From DATGMP01 sp035293565 (GTDB lineage: Bacteria > Pseudomonadota > Alphaproteobacteria > BOG-932 > Roseiterribacteraceae), in the NCBI GenBank assembly GCA_035293565.1, contig DATGMP010000025.1:1-6422 (forward strand): a stretch of 6,422 bases of DNA, written 5' to 3'. Both the position numbers and the translations under genes were made by a program. The notes below the pieces were generated by a model. The model ran no database searches, had not been told where the DNA came from, and saw only the letters and a program-made list of their open reading frames with translations. Every line of letters starts with the position of its first letter. The first letter of the stretch is position 1. Of this stretch, positions 1 to 5,781 are shown piece after piece.

Positions 1-52
1 ACAGCGCGCGAAGACGCGACTTCTCGCCAATTCCGGCGTCGGCAAAACTCAT
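1..52 (-). CDS. N-terminal start of an unidentified protein, cut by the window edge
   Basis: On the minus strand an ATG at 52-50 opens a frame reading MSFADAGIGEKSRLRAL to the window edge. A good Shine-Dalgarno GGGAG (complement of 60-64) sits 7 nt before the ATG, which is the main reason to believe it. Only 17 residues are visible, too few to name a family. It points in the same direction as the isochorismatase-like gene, whose stop is about 270 bp upstream of this start, so it could be read from its own promoter or by read-through. An inverted repeat just upstream (65-88) would fall in its leader or promoter. The call is an inference from the start signal alone. Confidence 0.35.
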   Translation of the reverse strand, partial: MSFADAGIGEKSRLRAL

Positions 53-64
53 CGCGGGGCTCCC

Positions 65-88
65 GATTCGGTTCGCCCCCACCGAATC
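65..88. repeat. Inverted repeat upstream of the left-edge gene
   Basis: Perfect 8-bp arms GATTCGGT (65-72) and ACCGAATC (81-88) flank an 8-nt spacer. Each arm contains a GANTC site, the sequence methylated by CcrM in many alphaproteobacteria. It begins directly behind the Shine-Dalgarno of the left-edge gene, so it could be an operator or a 5' leader hairpin. Neither strand has a T-tract after it, which argues against a terminator. Confidence 0.4.
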
Positions 89-140
89 AGAACCGCCGCA
101 ATCCGTAAACCGCCGTTAACCCGAGTTCACTGCCCTGACT

Positions 141-176
141 CCGGCCCTTCGCGGGACGAAGCCGGGGGCGGGCCGG
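141..176. other. GC-rich hairpin downstream of the isochorismatase-like gene
   Basis: Arms CCGGCCC (141-147) and GGGCCGG (170-176) are perfectly complementary, and a nested pair CTTCG (147-151) / CGAAG (157-161) can form a smaller alternative stem. It lies about 140 bp past the stop of the minus-strand isochorismatase-like gene. There is no run of T on either strand, so it is not a canonical intrinsic terminator. It may be structured 3' untranslated RNA or only chance pairing in GC-rich DNA. The rest of 53-318 shows no gene that I trust. Confidence 0.3.
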
Positions 177-318
177 AAGGTGCGCCGACCGCTTATGCCT
201 GATGTGAACGGATGCGGAGGCGGTGCCGGCAACCCGGCCGCGATATGAGGCGCAGCGGCCTTTCTCTAAAGTCTTAGCCGATTGCATCCGGGTCTTGCGC
301 GAGGAACTGTCGAGCGAC

Positions 319-987
319 TCACGTGGGCGAGATCATCGCAGGCAGGTCATGCGTCGTCCGCACGTCGCCGAAGGAGATGCGGATATTCAGCAAGGCGGCA
401 TTCTGCTCCTCGTCGGTGCGCGCGGCCGTGGCATCGCTCAGAAGGACGATCTTATAGCCAAGCATATTGGCGTCGCGCGCCGTGCTCTCGCAACAGCAAT
501 TGGTCAGGGTACCGCCGATGACCAGCGTGTCGATCTCGGTCCCCGTCAGAAACCGCTGCAGGGCGCCGGCCGGACACATGAAGGCGCTGTAACGGTATTT
601 ATCCAGGACGAGGTCCTTCGCCTGGACATCCATCGCGGCGTGAATGGCGTGCGACCTCGTGCCTGCAACCATCGTGTTCACGGCTCTCGCCACGCTGGGA
701 ATCGACATGTCGTATTGCCAGGCCGGCATCGCCAGCGGCGGCTCGTGACTGACCGTCTGGCGGGTCCAGACGACCGTCGCGCCCGAATCGCGCAGAAGCT
801 TGGCCGCCCGGTTGACGGGCTCGATCACGTCGAGCGCGTTCGGATTGCCGAAGACTTCACCCGCCTCCAGGAAGACATTCTGCATGTCGATCCCAAGGAA
901 GGCCGTGCGGCGCGGGTCGATCCGATCGAACTGGTTGAGGTTTCGGCCGCGTTCGACGGCCCAATCGGGAAGATGGATCTTGTGCAT
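319..987 (-). CDS. Isochorismatase-like cysteine hydrolase
   Basis: A 222-residue cytoplasmic hydrolase of the isochorismatase/RutB/N-carbamoylsarcosine amidase superfamily. The three catalytic elements are visible: Asp34 in LGIDMQN, Lys130 in VLDKYRYSAF, and the nucleophile Cys165 inside TNCCCESTARDA, aligned by the TNxCxEST motif seen in RutB-type amidohydrolases. Length is normal for the family. The family hydrolyses amides, ureido compounds or vinyl ethers; the substrate here cannot be read from sequence. The nucleophile is flanked by Cys164 and Cys166, so three cysteines stand in a row. The ATG start has AGGA 8 nt upstream (complement of 996-999). It is divergent from the TauD/TfdA-type dioxygenase, and the shared gap carries repeated motifs, which suggests joint regulation. 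A long plus-strand open frame across this gene is its antisense shadow. Confidence 0.92.
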   Translation of the reverse strand: MHKIHLPDWAVERGRNLNQFDRIDPRRTAFLGIDMQNVFLEAGEVFGNPNALDVIEPVNRAAKLLRDSGATVVWTRQTVSHEPPLAMPAWQYDMSIPSVARAVNTMVAGTRSHAIHAAMDVQAKDLVLDKYRYSAFMCPAGALQRFLTGTEIDTLVIGGTLTNCCCESTARDANMLGYKIVLLSDATAARTDEEQNAALLNIRISFGDVRTTHDLPAMISPT

Positions 988-1091
988 GTGGGATATCCTA
1001 GCAGGCGCCCGATCGGGAGGACTATCCTATGAATCAAGAGACCAAGCGCCCTGGCGCAAGTAAGGCCGGGCGCTGCAAGATAGGATAATCC
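988..1091. promoter_or_regulatory. Shared divergent control region with three TATCCTA motifs and a palindrome
   Basis: TATCCTA occurs at 994-1000 and 1023-1029 on the plus strand and at 1081-1087 on the minus strand. Each lies in a dyad-like core: GGATATCC (991-998), GGACTATCC (1019-1027) and GGATAATCC (1083-1091). The second and third copies form an imperfect inverted repeat matching at 11 of 12 positions. A perfect 10-bp palindrome, CCCGATCGGG, lies at 1008-1017. The layout fits a regulator binding between the divergent hydrolase and dioxygenase genes. A caveat is that the first copy includes the AGGA that serves as Shine-Dalgarno for the minus-strand gene. GATAAT at 1084-1089 resembles a -10 box but has no good -35 partner. 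Confidence 0.45.
1029..1088 (+). CDS. Candidate 19-residue leader peptide before the dioxygenase gene
   Basis: ATG at 1029 is preceded by GGGAGG (1015-1020) with an 8-nt spacer, a stronger Shine-Dalgarno than that of the dioxygenase itself. The frame reads MNQETKRPGASKAGRCKIG and stops at TAA 1086-1088, 80 nt before the dioxygenase ATG. The peptide is basic and matches no family I know. Its coding sequence can form two mutually exclusive hairpins: GCGCC/GGCGC (1046-1050 with 1053-1057) or AGCGCCC/GGGCGCT (1045-1051 with 1068-1074). This resembles a translated regulatory leader. It could equally be the orphaned start of a lost gene or a chance frame; no poly-T terminator is visible. Confidence 0.35.
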   Translation: MNQETKRPGASKAGRCKIG

Positions 1092-1168
1092 GGGCGATCC
1101 TTCGCGCAGTATCAGCAATTCCGTAGGGTCGCCGATACGCGCCACTTTGGACTTGGGCAGCCTCAGTC

Positions 1169-1984
1169 ATGACATACCAAAGAATCGAGGTTCGGCCGCT
1201 GACGCCCGTGCTGGGCGCCGAGGTGCACGGCATCGATCTGACAAAGCCCCTTAGCGAAGCCGCGGTCGCCGATCTCCATCGGGCGCTCGCCGAGCATCTG
1301 GTCATCTTCTTCCGCGACCAGCCGCTCGATTTCGAGAGCCACAAGAGGGTGGCACGGCATTTCGGCGGCATCCACATCGCACCGAGCACGGCGCCCTGGC
1401 GCGTGCCCGACCACCCGGAAATCACGATCATCCATGCCGACAAGGATTCGAAATTCGTCGCGGGCGAGGATTGGCATTCGGATATGAGCTGCGACCCCGA
1501 GCCGCCCATGGGGTCGATACTCTATCTCCACACGGTTCCGGAGTTCGGCGGCGACACGGTCTTTTCCAGCATGTACGCCGCCTACGAGGCGCTGTCCCCT
1601 CGCATGAAGCAGTATCTGGAAGGGCTGACCGCCACCCATGATGCGATCGTCGGATTCGGTGGCATCACGCCCGAGGGCATGAAGCTCCCGCGATCGACTC
1701 ATCCGGTGATACGGACTCACCCGGTGACCGGCCGGAAGGCGCTGTACGTCAACAGGGGTTTCACGACCCGTATCGACGGGATCCCCAAGGAAGAGAGCGC
1801 GGCGTTGCTGTCATTCTTCTTCCAGCATATCCAGCGTCCGGAATTCCAGTGCCGCTTTCGTTGGCGTCCTCATTCGGTCGCCTTTTGGGACAACCGCGCG
1901 CTCCAGCACTCGGCGATCTGGGATTATTTCCCGCAGACCCGGTCCGGCTATCGCATCCAGATCACCGGCGATCGCCCTTACTAG
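1169..1984 (+). CDS. TauD/TfdA-family Fe(II)/2-oxoglutarate-dependent dioxygenase
   Basis: A 271-residue soluble non-heme iron dioxygenase, full length for the family. It should couple decarboxylation of 2-oxoglutarate to hydroxylation of a substrate, often releasing a heteroatom group such as sulfite. The iron triad is His103 and Asp105 (in EDWHSDMS) with His247 (in WDNRALQHSAIWDY). Arg258 and Arg262 correspond to the 2-oxoglutarate-binding arginines of TauD, and Thr130 in GGDT to its oxoglutarate-contacting threonine. The segment VNRGFTTRI matches the TauD pattern closely. No sulfonate transporter or sulfur gene is nearby, so taurine as substrate is not supported and no gene symbol is given. 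The ATG is the only sensible start although its Shine-Dalgarno is weak. It is divergent from the hydrolase and tail-to-tail with the GST frame. Confidence 0.93.
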   Translation: MTYQRIEVRPLTPVLGAEVHGIDLTKPLSEAAVADLHRALAEHLVIFFRDQPLDFESHKRVARHFGGIHIAPSTAPWRVPDHPEITIIHADKDSKFVAGEDWHSDMSCDPEPPMGSILYLHTVPEFGGDTVFSSMYAAYEALSPRMKQYLEGLTATHDAIVGFGGITPEGMKLPRSTHPVIRTHPVTGRKALYVNRGFTTRIDGIPKEESAALLSFFFQHIQRPEFQCRFRWRPHSVAFWDNRALQHSAIWDYFPQTRSGYRIQITGDRPY

Positions 1985-2008
1985 AGCCGATTTTGCGGCC
2001 GTCCTCAT

Positions 2009-2173
2009 CTAGGTAGTCTCGCTGCCCAGCACCTGCTCGCAGAGTTCGGCGACCCATCCTGGGTCGCTGCCGGGCGCAACGCCGTCCGTTAGCCGCTGCC
2101 GAACGATCGGAACAACGGCATTCCACGGCCGGTGGCTGATGCCGTAGCTTCCTAGCCGGCGCAGCCGGTCGAG
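2009..2173 (-). pseudogene. Detached C-terminal part of the glutathione S-transferase frame
   Basis: Beyond the GST stop TGA (2174-2176), the same minus-strand frame stays open for 54 codons, starting LDRLRRLGSYG and ending EQVLGSETT before TAG at 2009-2011. Read through, the junction is PRLSS-stop-LDRLRRL, which fits the usual GST C-terminal pattern of Pro-x-Leu, a Trp and a helix, with TGG changed to TGA. The restored protein would be 257 residues, while the truncated one lacks its last helices. The full frame ends 24 bp from the convergent dioxygenase stop, tight spacing that suits the original gene end. Nonsense mutation is the simplest reading; a sequencing error is possible. Confidence 0.7.
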
Positions 2174-2782
2174 TCAGGATGACAGGCGCGGCAGGTCCGT
2201 AAGATAGTGTTCGCGGTCCGGGTCGCAGTCCAGCGCGAAGATCTCCGAGGCAAGCATGAAGTCTGGCGCTGTCATCCGATCGCCGGCGAGGAACGGACCG
2301 GGTTCCAGAAACTGCTCGATCTGGTCGAGCACTTCCCTCACTCGGCCGCGCAGAACGACCACCTGGTCGTGCTGCGGCGCGCTCTGGCCGAGGTAACTCG
2401 GCGCCAGCAAGACGGGCAGGAAGTACTCCAGCGTTCCGCGAAGGCGCAGGTTCGTATGATACCAGGAGAGCAGCTGATTGATCCGCGCTCTCTCACATGG
2501 CGTATCGCCGAGCCAGCGAGCGGGATTGCCGGCTATCTCGGCGAGATAACGGATGATTGCAGTGGCTTCGCTGAGGCAGAAGCCGCCGTGCTGGAGCGCG
2601 GGAACCTGATGGCGCGGATTGACGGCGAGGAGCTGCGGGCCGAGATGCTCGTTCCGGGTAAGCCAGATGTACCGCAGCCGGAGTGGGATGGACGCCTGCA
2701 ATGAAAACCAGTGGACGGCCCGGCTCGGCTCCGAGGTCGGATCGTGGAAGAGAATAGGCGGATCTGAGATCTCGTCGGACAT
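2174..2782 (-). CDS. Glutathione S-transferase-like protein, probably truncated by a nonsense codon
   Basis: A 202-residue protein of GST fold. The N-terminal thioredoxin-like domain (about residues 9-86) contains FHDPTSEPSRAVHW, where a serine of the SEPS segment is in the place of the theta-type catalytic serine, followed by the glutathione-site signature NPRHQVPAL and then LSEATAIIRYLAE. The helical C-terminal domain follows, with FLAGDRMTAPDFMLASEI near residues 164-181. GSTs conjugate or remove glutathione from electrophiles in the cytosol; the substrate is unknown. The start is supported by GAGGG (complement of 2789-2793) 6 nt upstream. The frame stops inside the last helices, and GST-like sequence continues in the same frame after the TGA. 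Activity of the short form is uncertain because the C-terminal helices pack against the active site. Confidence 0.85.
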   Translation of the reverse strand: MSDEISDPPILFHDPTSEPSRAVHWFSLQASIPLRLRYIWLTRNEHLGPQLLAVNPRHQVPALQHGGFCLSEATAIIRYLAEIAGNPARWLGDTPCERARINQLLSWYHTNLRLRGTLEYFLPVLLAPSYLGQSAPQHDQVVVLRGRVREVLDQIEQFLEPGPFLAGDRMTAPDFMLASEIFALDCDPDREHYLTDLPRLSS

Positions 2783-3091
2783 CGCTCACCCTCATTCAGT
2801 GCGGATGCGTCGAGCCATCTGCCCGATCGCGGTTTATCGACACGTCGCCGGTCGCGAGAGCGAGCGGACGACTTCGTCAGCTCGCTCTCTTTGACCTCGT
2901 CATCACATTGCGTTTTGAGAGAGGGGTGCGGGAGCGGCCTATTCGGCACCAATGGAGGCTCGCATCCCGCTAATGCGTATTGGATCACACTTTCAATCTG
3001 ATTGGAATAATTTTCCTGCGGCGCGCGTCCGATGCCGCGACGAAAGCGTGATGGATGATGTCGCTCGGTGTCGGCGAAGCGTGATCGTGAC
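2783..3091. other. Gene-free stretch between the PRC-barrel and GST genes
   Basis: About 309 bp with no convincing gene on either strand; the open frames here are short with random-looking composition. It contains the strong hairpin at 2856-2889 and an AT-rich pocket at about 2978-3016, where ATTGGA occurs twice and GGAATAATTTTCC (near-palindromic) follows. That AT-rich pocket is the likeliest place for a promoter of the minus-strand GST, but I cannot pair a clear -35 and -10. Confidence 0.4.
2856..2889. repeat. Strong hairpin with perfect 10-bp arms upstream of the GST
   Basis: Arms GAGAGCGAGC (2856-2865) and GCTCGCTCTC (2880-2889) pair perfectly. Inside them, after one G-A mismatch, GACG (2867-2870) pairs with CGTC (2875-2878) around the loop ACTT, giving a nearly continuous 15-step stem. 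On the plus strand TTT follows (2890-2892), a weak terminator tail; on the minus strand there is none. It lies 73 nt before the GST start, so in a minus-strand transcript it would be leader structure. It may also be a dispersed palindromic repeat. Confidence 0.55.
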
Positions 3092-3478
3092 TCAACCGCG
3101 CGCGTATTTGAACTCCGGCAAGCCCTTCAGCGCGTCGCGCGATGCACCGGGCAAAACCAGCTTGTCAGTAGCGATTTTCAGAGATCGATAGGGCACCGCG
3201 ACGAGCTTTCCGCCGACACCGAGGAAGCCACCGACGGAGATGATCGCATAGAGGACTTGGTCGTTACGGCCGACCAACAGATCGTCGATCTTGCCGATGT
3301 TCTGGTTCGAATCATTGGCGACGGTGGCCCCCACGATCTTGCTCGCGCGATAGCCATCGGCCAGGGCGGTCACATCGACTCGGTCGACGGGCTGGGGCGT
3401 CAAATCGGCCGCAAGACCCGACATGCAGCCCAGCGCGCCGACGATGACCGAGGCGCAGAAGATTGAATGAGAGCGCAT
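3092..3478 (-). CDS. Exported PRC-barrel domain protein
   Basis: A 128-residue protein with an N-terminal signal sequence (positively charged start, hydrophobic residues 6-18, likely cleavage after GLAA near residue 24), then a PRC-barrel domain at about residues 42-115. Typical features are GYRASKIVGATV, IGKIDDLLVG, the SVGGFLGVGGKLVAVPY core, and a LVLPGASRDALKGLPEF tail. PRC-barrel proteins of this secreted type are common in alphaproteobacteria and are often stress-associated, but their biochemical role is unknown. I chose the ATG at 3478 rather than the longer frame opening at 3559, because GGGAGGA lies 5-7 nt before it and the signal sequence begins there. ALGC at residues 15-18 is a poor lipobox, so I favour a soluble periplasmic form. 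It is transcribed alone, with gaps of about 300 bp or more on both sides. Confidence 0.88.
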   Translation of the reverse strand: MRSHSIFCASVIVGALGCMSGLAADLTPQPVDRVDVTALADGYRASKIVGATVANDSNQNIGKIDDLLVGRNDQVLYAIISVGGFLGVGGKLVAVPYRSLKIATDKLVLPGASRDALKGLPEFKYARG

Positions 3479-3828
3479 CTGGTTCCTCCCGATTTTGCGT
3501 AATCGAAGTTGGAAACCCGTCGGTCGAGCGGATTGTTGCAATCGCCCTGCCGCGGACATTGGCGCGCTTCCGACGCTTCGGTGACCAAATCCTTAACGAA
3601 CGACAGCTCGAAGTGTGATGCGAAGCGACGTGCCGCGCCGACGAATGAGGCGTGGGCTGCCGCTGGCGTGCTCGCCTCTTCACGTGGCGTCCGTGCGGAA
3701 CGATGCCGCTACAACCCTCGCCGCACGATATGCCGAAAGAGCGGAATTGGCGGAGGCGGTCGACGGCTTGGGTTTGGATCGCCTGAGCAGCCTCTTCGTA
3801 TCGCTCGCTCGCAAAGGCTGGAGAGCGT
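3479..3828. other. Gene-poor stretch between DUF3175 and PRC-barrel genes
   Basis: About 350 bp without a gene I can support. A plus-strand frame from 3615 to 3890 contains a helix-like stretch around ARYAERAELAEAVDGLGLD, but it overlaps the DUF3175 end, has no clear Shine-Dalgarno and matches nothing I know. The PRC-barrel promoter must lie at the left end of this stretch. I see no clear sigma70 pair and no GGAAC-spacer-GTT general-stress promoter. No terminator with a T-tract is visible after DUF3175. Confidence 0.4.
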
Positions 3829-4152
3829 CTACGAAGCGGAGCGGCGCTTGCCTTTCTTCGGGCTCTCCGATCGGCCGAACAGAAATCTGAGCTGCTCCTT
3901 CGCGCGCTCGAGAACTCGCTTCCAACCTGCCGGTAGGTTGCGGCCGCCGCGGTTGATATAGAAGTTCAGCATCGACATCGCCGATTGGTAGGGCGTGCCC
4001 TTGCGGCGGCGGCTCCGTTCGGCAGACCGCTTCAAGGATGCTGCGATGCGGCGCGGGTTGGACGATTTGAATAGACCGCTCCGGATGTCCAACGCGTCGC
4101 TATGCTTCATGACCTCGGCTGACCACCTGTTCGATGATTTTGTCTGTGCCAC
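3829..4152 (-). CDS. DUF3175 family protein
   Basis: A 107-residue, strongly basic protein recognisable as DUF3175 from RWSAEVMKHSDALDI (residues 9-23), the SLKRSAERSRRRKGTPYQSAMSML block (39-62) and FYINRGGRNLP (64-74), ending in RAKEQLRFLFGR and a Lys/Arg/Ser-rich tail. The function of the family is unknown. The basic character suggests nucleic-acid or polyphosphate contact, but that is inference. The start is GTG, chosen because AAGGAG stands 6 nt upstream and the frame begins there. It is divergent from the CYTH-CHAD gene with a 94-bp gap that must hold both promoters. Length is as expected for the family and nothing looks broken. Confidence 0.85.
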   Translation of the reverse strand: MAQTKSSNRWSAEVMKHSDALDIRSGLFKSSNPRRIAASLKRSAERSRRRKGTPYQSAMSMLNFYINRGGRNLPAGWKRVLERAKEQLRFLFGRSESPKKGKRRSAS

Positions 4153-4205
4153 TGATTTCTCCTTCGGCGTAGGCTCAAAAAAGTAAGAAGCCGAAAGGTC
4201 ATCGG

Positions 4206-4217
4206 GCTCCCGGGAGC
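4206..4217. promoter_or_regulatory. 12-bp palindrome between divergent DUF3175 and CYTH-CHAD genes
   Basis: GCTCCCGGGAGC is a perfect 12-bp palindrome, placed 30 bp before the CYTH-CHAD start and 54 bp before the DUF3175 start. It could be an operator serving both genes. On the plus strand its GGGAG could also be a Shine-Dalgarno for a five-codon frame at 4228-4245. Chance occurrence in GC-rich DNA is possible. Confidence 0.3.
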
Positions 4218-4246
4218 AATCGCCGCCATGGGGACGTTTTCTTGAG

Positions 4247-5758
4247 ATGGAAACCGAACTGAAGTTCAGCCTCCCCGAGGATGCGCTTCAGCGCATCGAG
4301 ACGATTGCGCCATTGGCTTCCCGTTTCATCGGGGCTGCCACCGAACGCCACGAGATCACCACCTATTTCGATACGCCCGACTGTCTTCTGAACAAGGCTG
4401 GCTTCAGTCTGCGGGTCCGGCGTGCCGAGGGGCGCTTCAAGCAGACCTTGAAAGCAGTCTGCGCGCACAGCGCGACCAGTCGGCACGAATTCGAGTGGGC
4501 GACCGCCGACAACAAGGTCGATCTCTCCAAGCTTGCAGAGACGCCGGCCGGCTCGTTGCTGTCGAAGATCAGGGGCAGGCTCCGCCCGGTCTTCGTAACC
4601 GACGTCCGGAGACGGACGCGCGACCTGCGCCTAGAGAATGACGGGTTGGCGGAGATGGCGATCGATCTGGGCGAGATCAAGGCTGGGAATGCGGCCGAAC
4701 CCGTCCGCGAGCTCGAATTGGAAATCAAGAAGGGCGGGGTCGAGCCGCTCTGCCGCCTGGCGCTCGAGCTCCATGCGCACGCGCCGCTCGCAATGGAGTT
4801 CCAGAGCAAGGCGGATCGCGGTTATCGCTTGCGGGACGGCTCGATCTCCGAACCTCGCAAAGCGCCGAAGATCGAGCTTTTTCGCGACGTCACGACCCAT
4901 GACGCGCTTCGCACGATCATCGGCGCGGAGCTGGCTCATCTCGCGGGCAACGAGACGCCGGCCATACGCGACGGCCAGGTCGAAGGCGTGCATCAGATGC
5001 GCGTCGCCATCCGCAAGCTCCGCTCGGCGCTGGTCCTCTTTTCACGCCAACTCGAGCCGGTGGCGGCGGAAGCGTTCCAGAATGAGCTTCGCCGTCTGGG
5101 CGACATATTCGGCGACGCGCGCGATTGGGGCGTGTTCCTGTGCGAGGCGCTTCACGGGGCGGAGGAGGCCGGCATCGCGCGCGAATGGCTCGCCCTGTTG
5201 GAGAAACCGGCGCATGTCGAGCTCGACCGCGAAAATCAGCGGCTGAGGGATGCGACCCGCCAACCGGCCTTCACGGGTTTCATGCTCGGACTCACCGCGT
5301 GGGCGGAAGGCCAAGTCTGGTGCCCGCCCGGCAAGAATGCTCGAAAGATCGCGCGGCGGCCGCTGCGCGACAGCGCCGACGACATGCTCGAGCGGCTTGC
5401 GGCGAAAGTATCGAAACGTGGCGACAAGCTCGACGGCAGCGATGAAAGGCTGCACGCGCTCAGAAAATCTCTGAAGAAATTGAGATACGGGATCGACTAT
5501 CTCGCCGGCCTTTACGGAGCGAAGCAGGTCAAGCGCTATCGCAAGGTATGCAAGAGGCTCCAGAACATATTGGGCACGATCAACGATGCAGCCGCGACCG
5601 ATAGGCTTGCCGGCTCGTTGGAAAGCCATGACCGCCCGGACCTGGCCGTTGCAGTCGGGGCGCTTGCGCAGTGGAACTCGGGCCGACGCGAGGAGGCTCG
5701 GGCCGGCTTCGACCGCGCTTGGAAGCGATTCCGCAAAGCCGAGCCCTTCTGGGGCTGA
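4247..5758 (+). CDS. CYTH-CHAD domain protein (triphosphatase-like)
   Basis: A 503-residue cytoplasmic two-domain protein. The N-terminal CYTH domain (residues 1-200) starts with the ExExK signature, Glu2-Thr-Glu4-Leu-Lys6, and continues with LRVRR (55-59), FKQTLK (64-69), HEFEW (80-84), the acidic strands MAIDLGEI (137-144) and ELELEIK (155-161), and KADRGYRL near 188-195. These charged residues line the triphosphate tunnel with its divalent metal. The CHAD domain (about 212-500) shows its conserved histidine helices, VHQMRVAIRKLRSAL (His249) and LHALRKSLKKLRY (His403). CYTH proteins hydrolyse inorganic or organic triphosphates, and CHAD domains bind polyphosphate, so a role in polyphosphate metabolism is likely but not proven. 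The Shine-Dalgarno is weak (GGGGA about 12 nt upstream); the ATG is fixed by the ExExK motif at residue 2. Confidence 0.93.
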   Translation: METELKFSLPEDALQRIETIAPLASRFIGAATERHEITTYFDTPDCLLNKAGFSLRVRRAEGRFKQTLKAVCAHSATSRHEFEWATADNKVDLSKLAETPAGSLLSKIRGRLRPVFVTDVRRRTRDLRLENDGLAEMAIDLGEIKAGNAAEPVRELELEIKKGGVEPLCRLALELHAHAPLAMEFQSKADRGYRLRDGSISEPRKAPKIELFRDVTTHDALRTIIGAELAHLAGNETPAIRDGQVEGVHQMRVAIRKLRSALVLFSRQLEPVAAEAFQNELRRLGDIFGDARDWGVFLCEALHGAEEAGIAREWLALLEKPAHVELDRENQRLRDATRQPAFTGFMLGLTAWAEGQVWCPPGKNARKIARRPLRDSADDMLERLAAKVSKRGDKLDGSDERLHALRKSLKKLRYGIDYLAGLYGAKQVKRYRKVCKRLQNILGTINDAAATDRLAGSLESHDRPDLAVAVGALAQWNSGRREEARAGFDRAWKRFRKAEPFWG

Positions 5759-5781
5759 TCGCGTCCCTTATTAGCGCGCTA

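Noticed and set aside
223..1032. Long plus-strand frame of 269 codons opposite the hydrolase gene
   Set aside because: It is antisense to a gene with complete catalytic motifs; its Arg/Asp/Val/His-rich composition is typical of antisense frames in GC-rich DNA, and it has no recognisable domain.
1027..1720. Minus-strand frames across the dioxygenase
   Set aside because: They are antisense shadows of a full-length TauD/TfdA-family gene, without Shine-Dalgarno or family match.
2174..2176. TGA as a selenocysteine codon in the GST
   Set aside because: The position fits a structural Trp, not a catalytic cysteine, and there is no reason to expect a SECIS element here; nonsense mutation is simpler.
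2207..2704. Plus-strand 165-codon frame opposite the GST
   Set aside because: It is an antisense shadow; the GST signatures on the minus strand decide the coding strand.
3479..3559. 27-residue N-terminal extension of the PRC-barrel protein
   Set aside because: It would put charged residues before the signal sequence; the internal ATG has a strong Shine-Dalgarno and begins the signal peptide.
3615..3890. Plus-strand 91-codon frame before and across the DUF3175 end
   Set aside because: It has no clear ribosome binding site, no known family, and overlaps the DUF3175 coding end by 62 bp. A helix-like stretch is suggestive but not enough.
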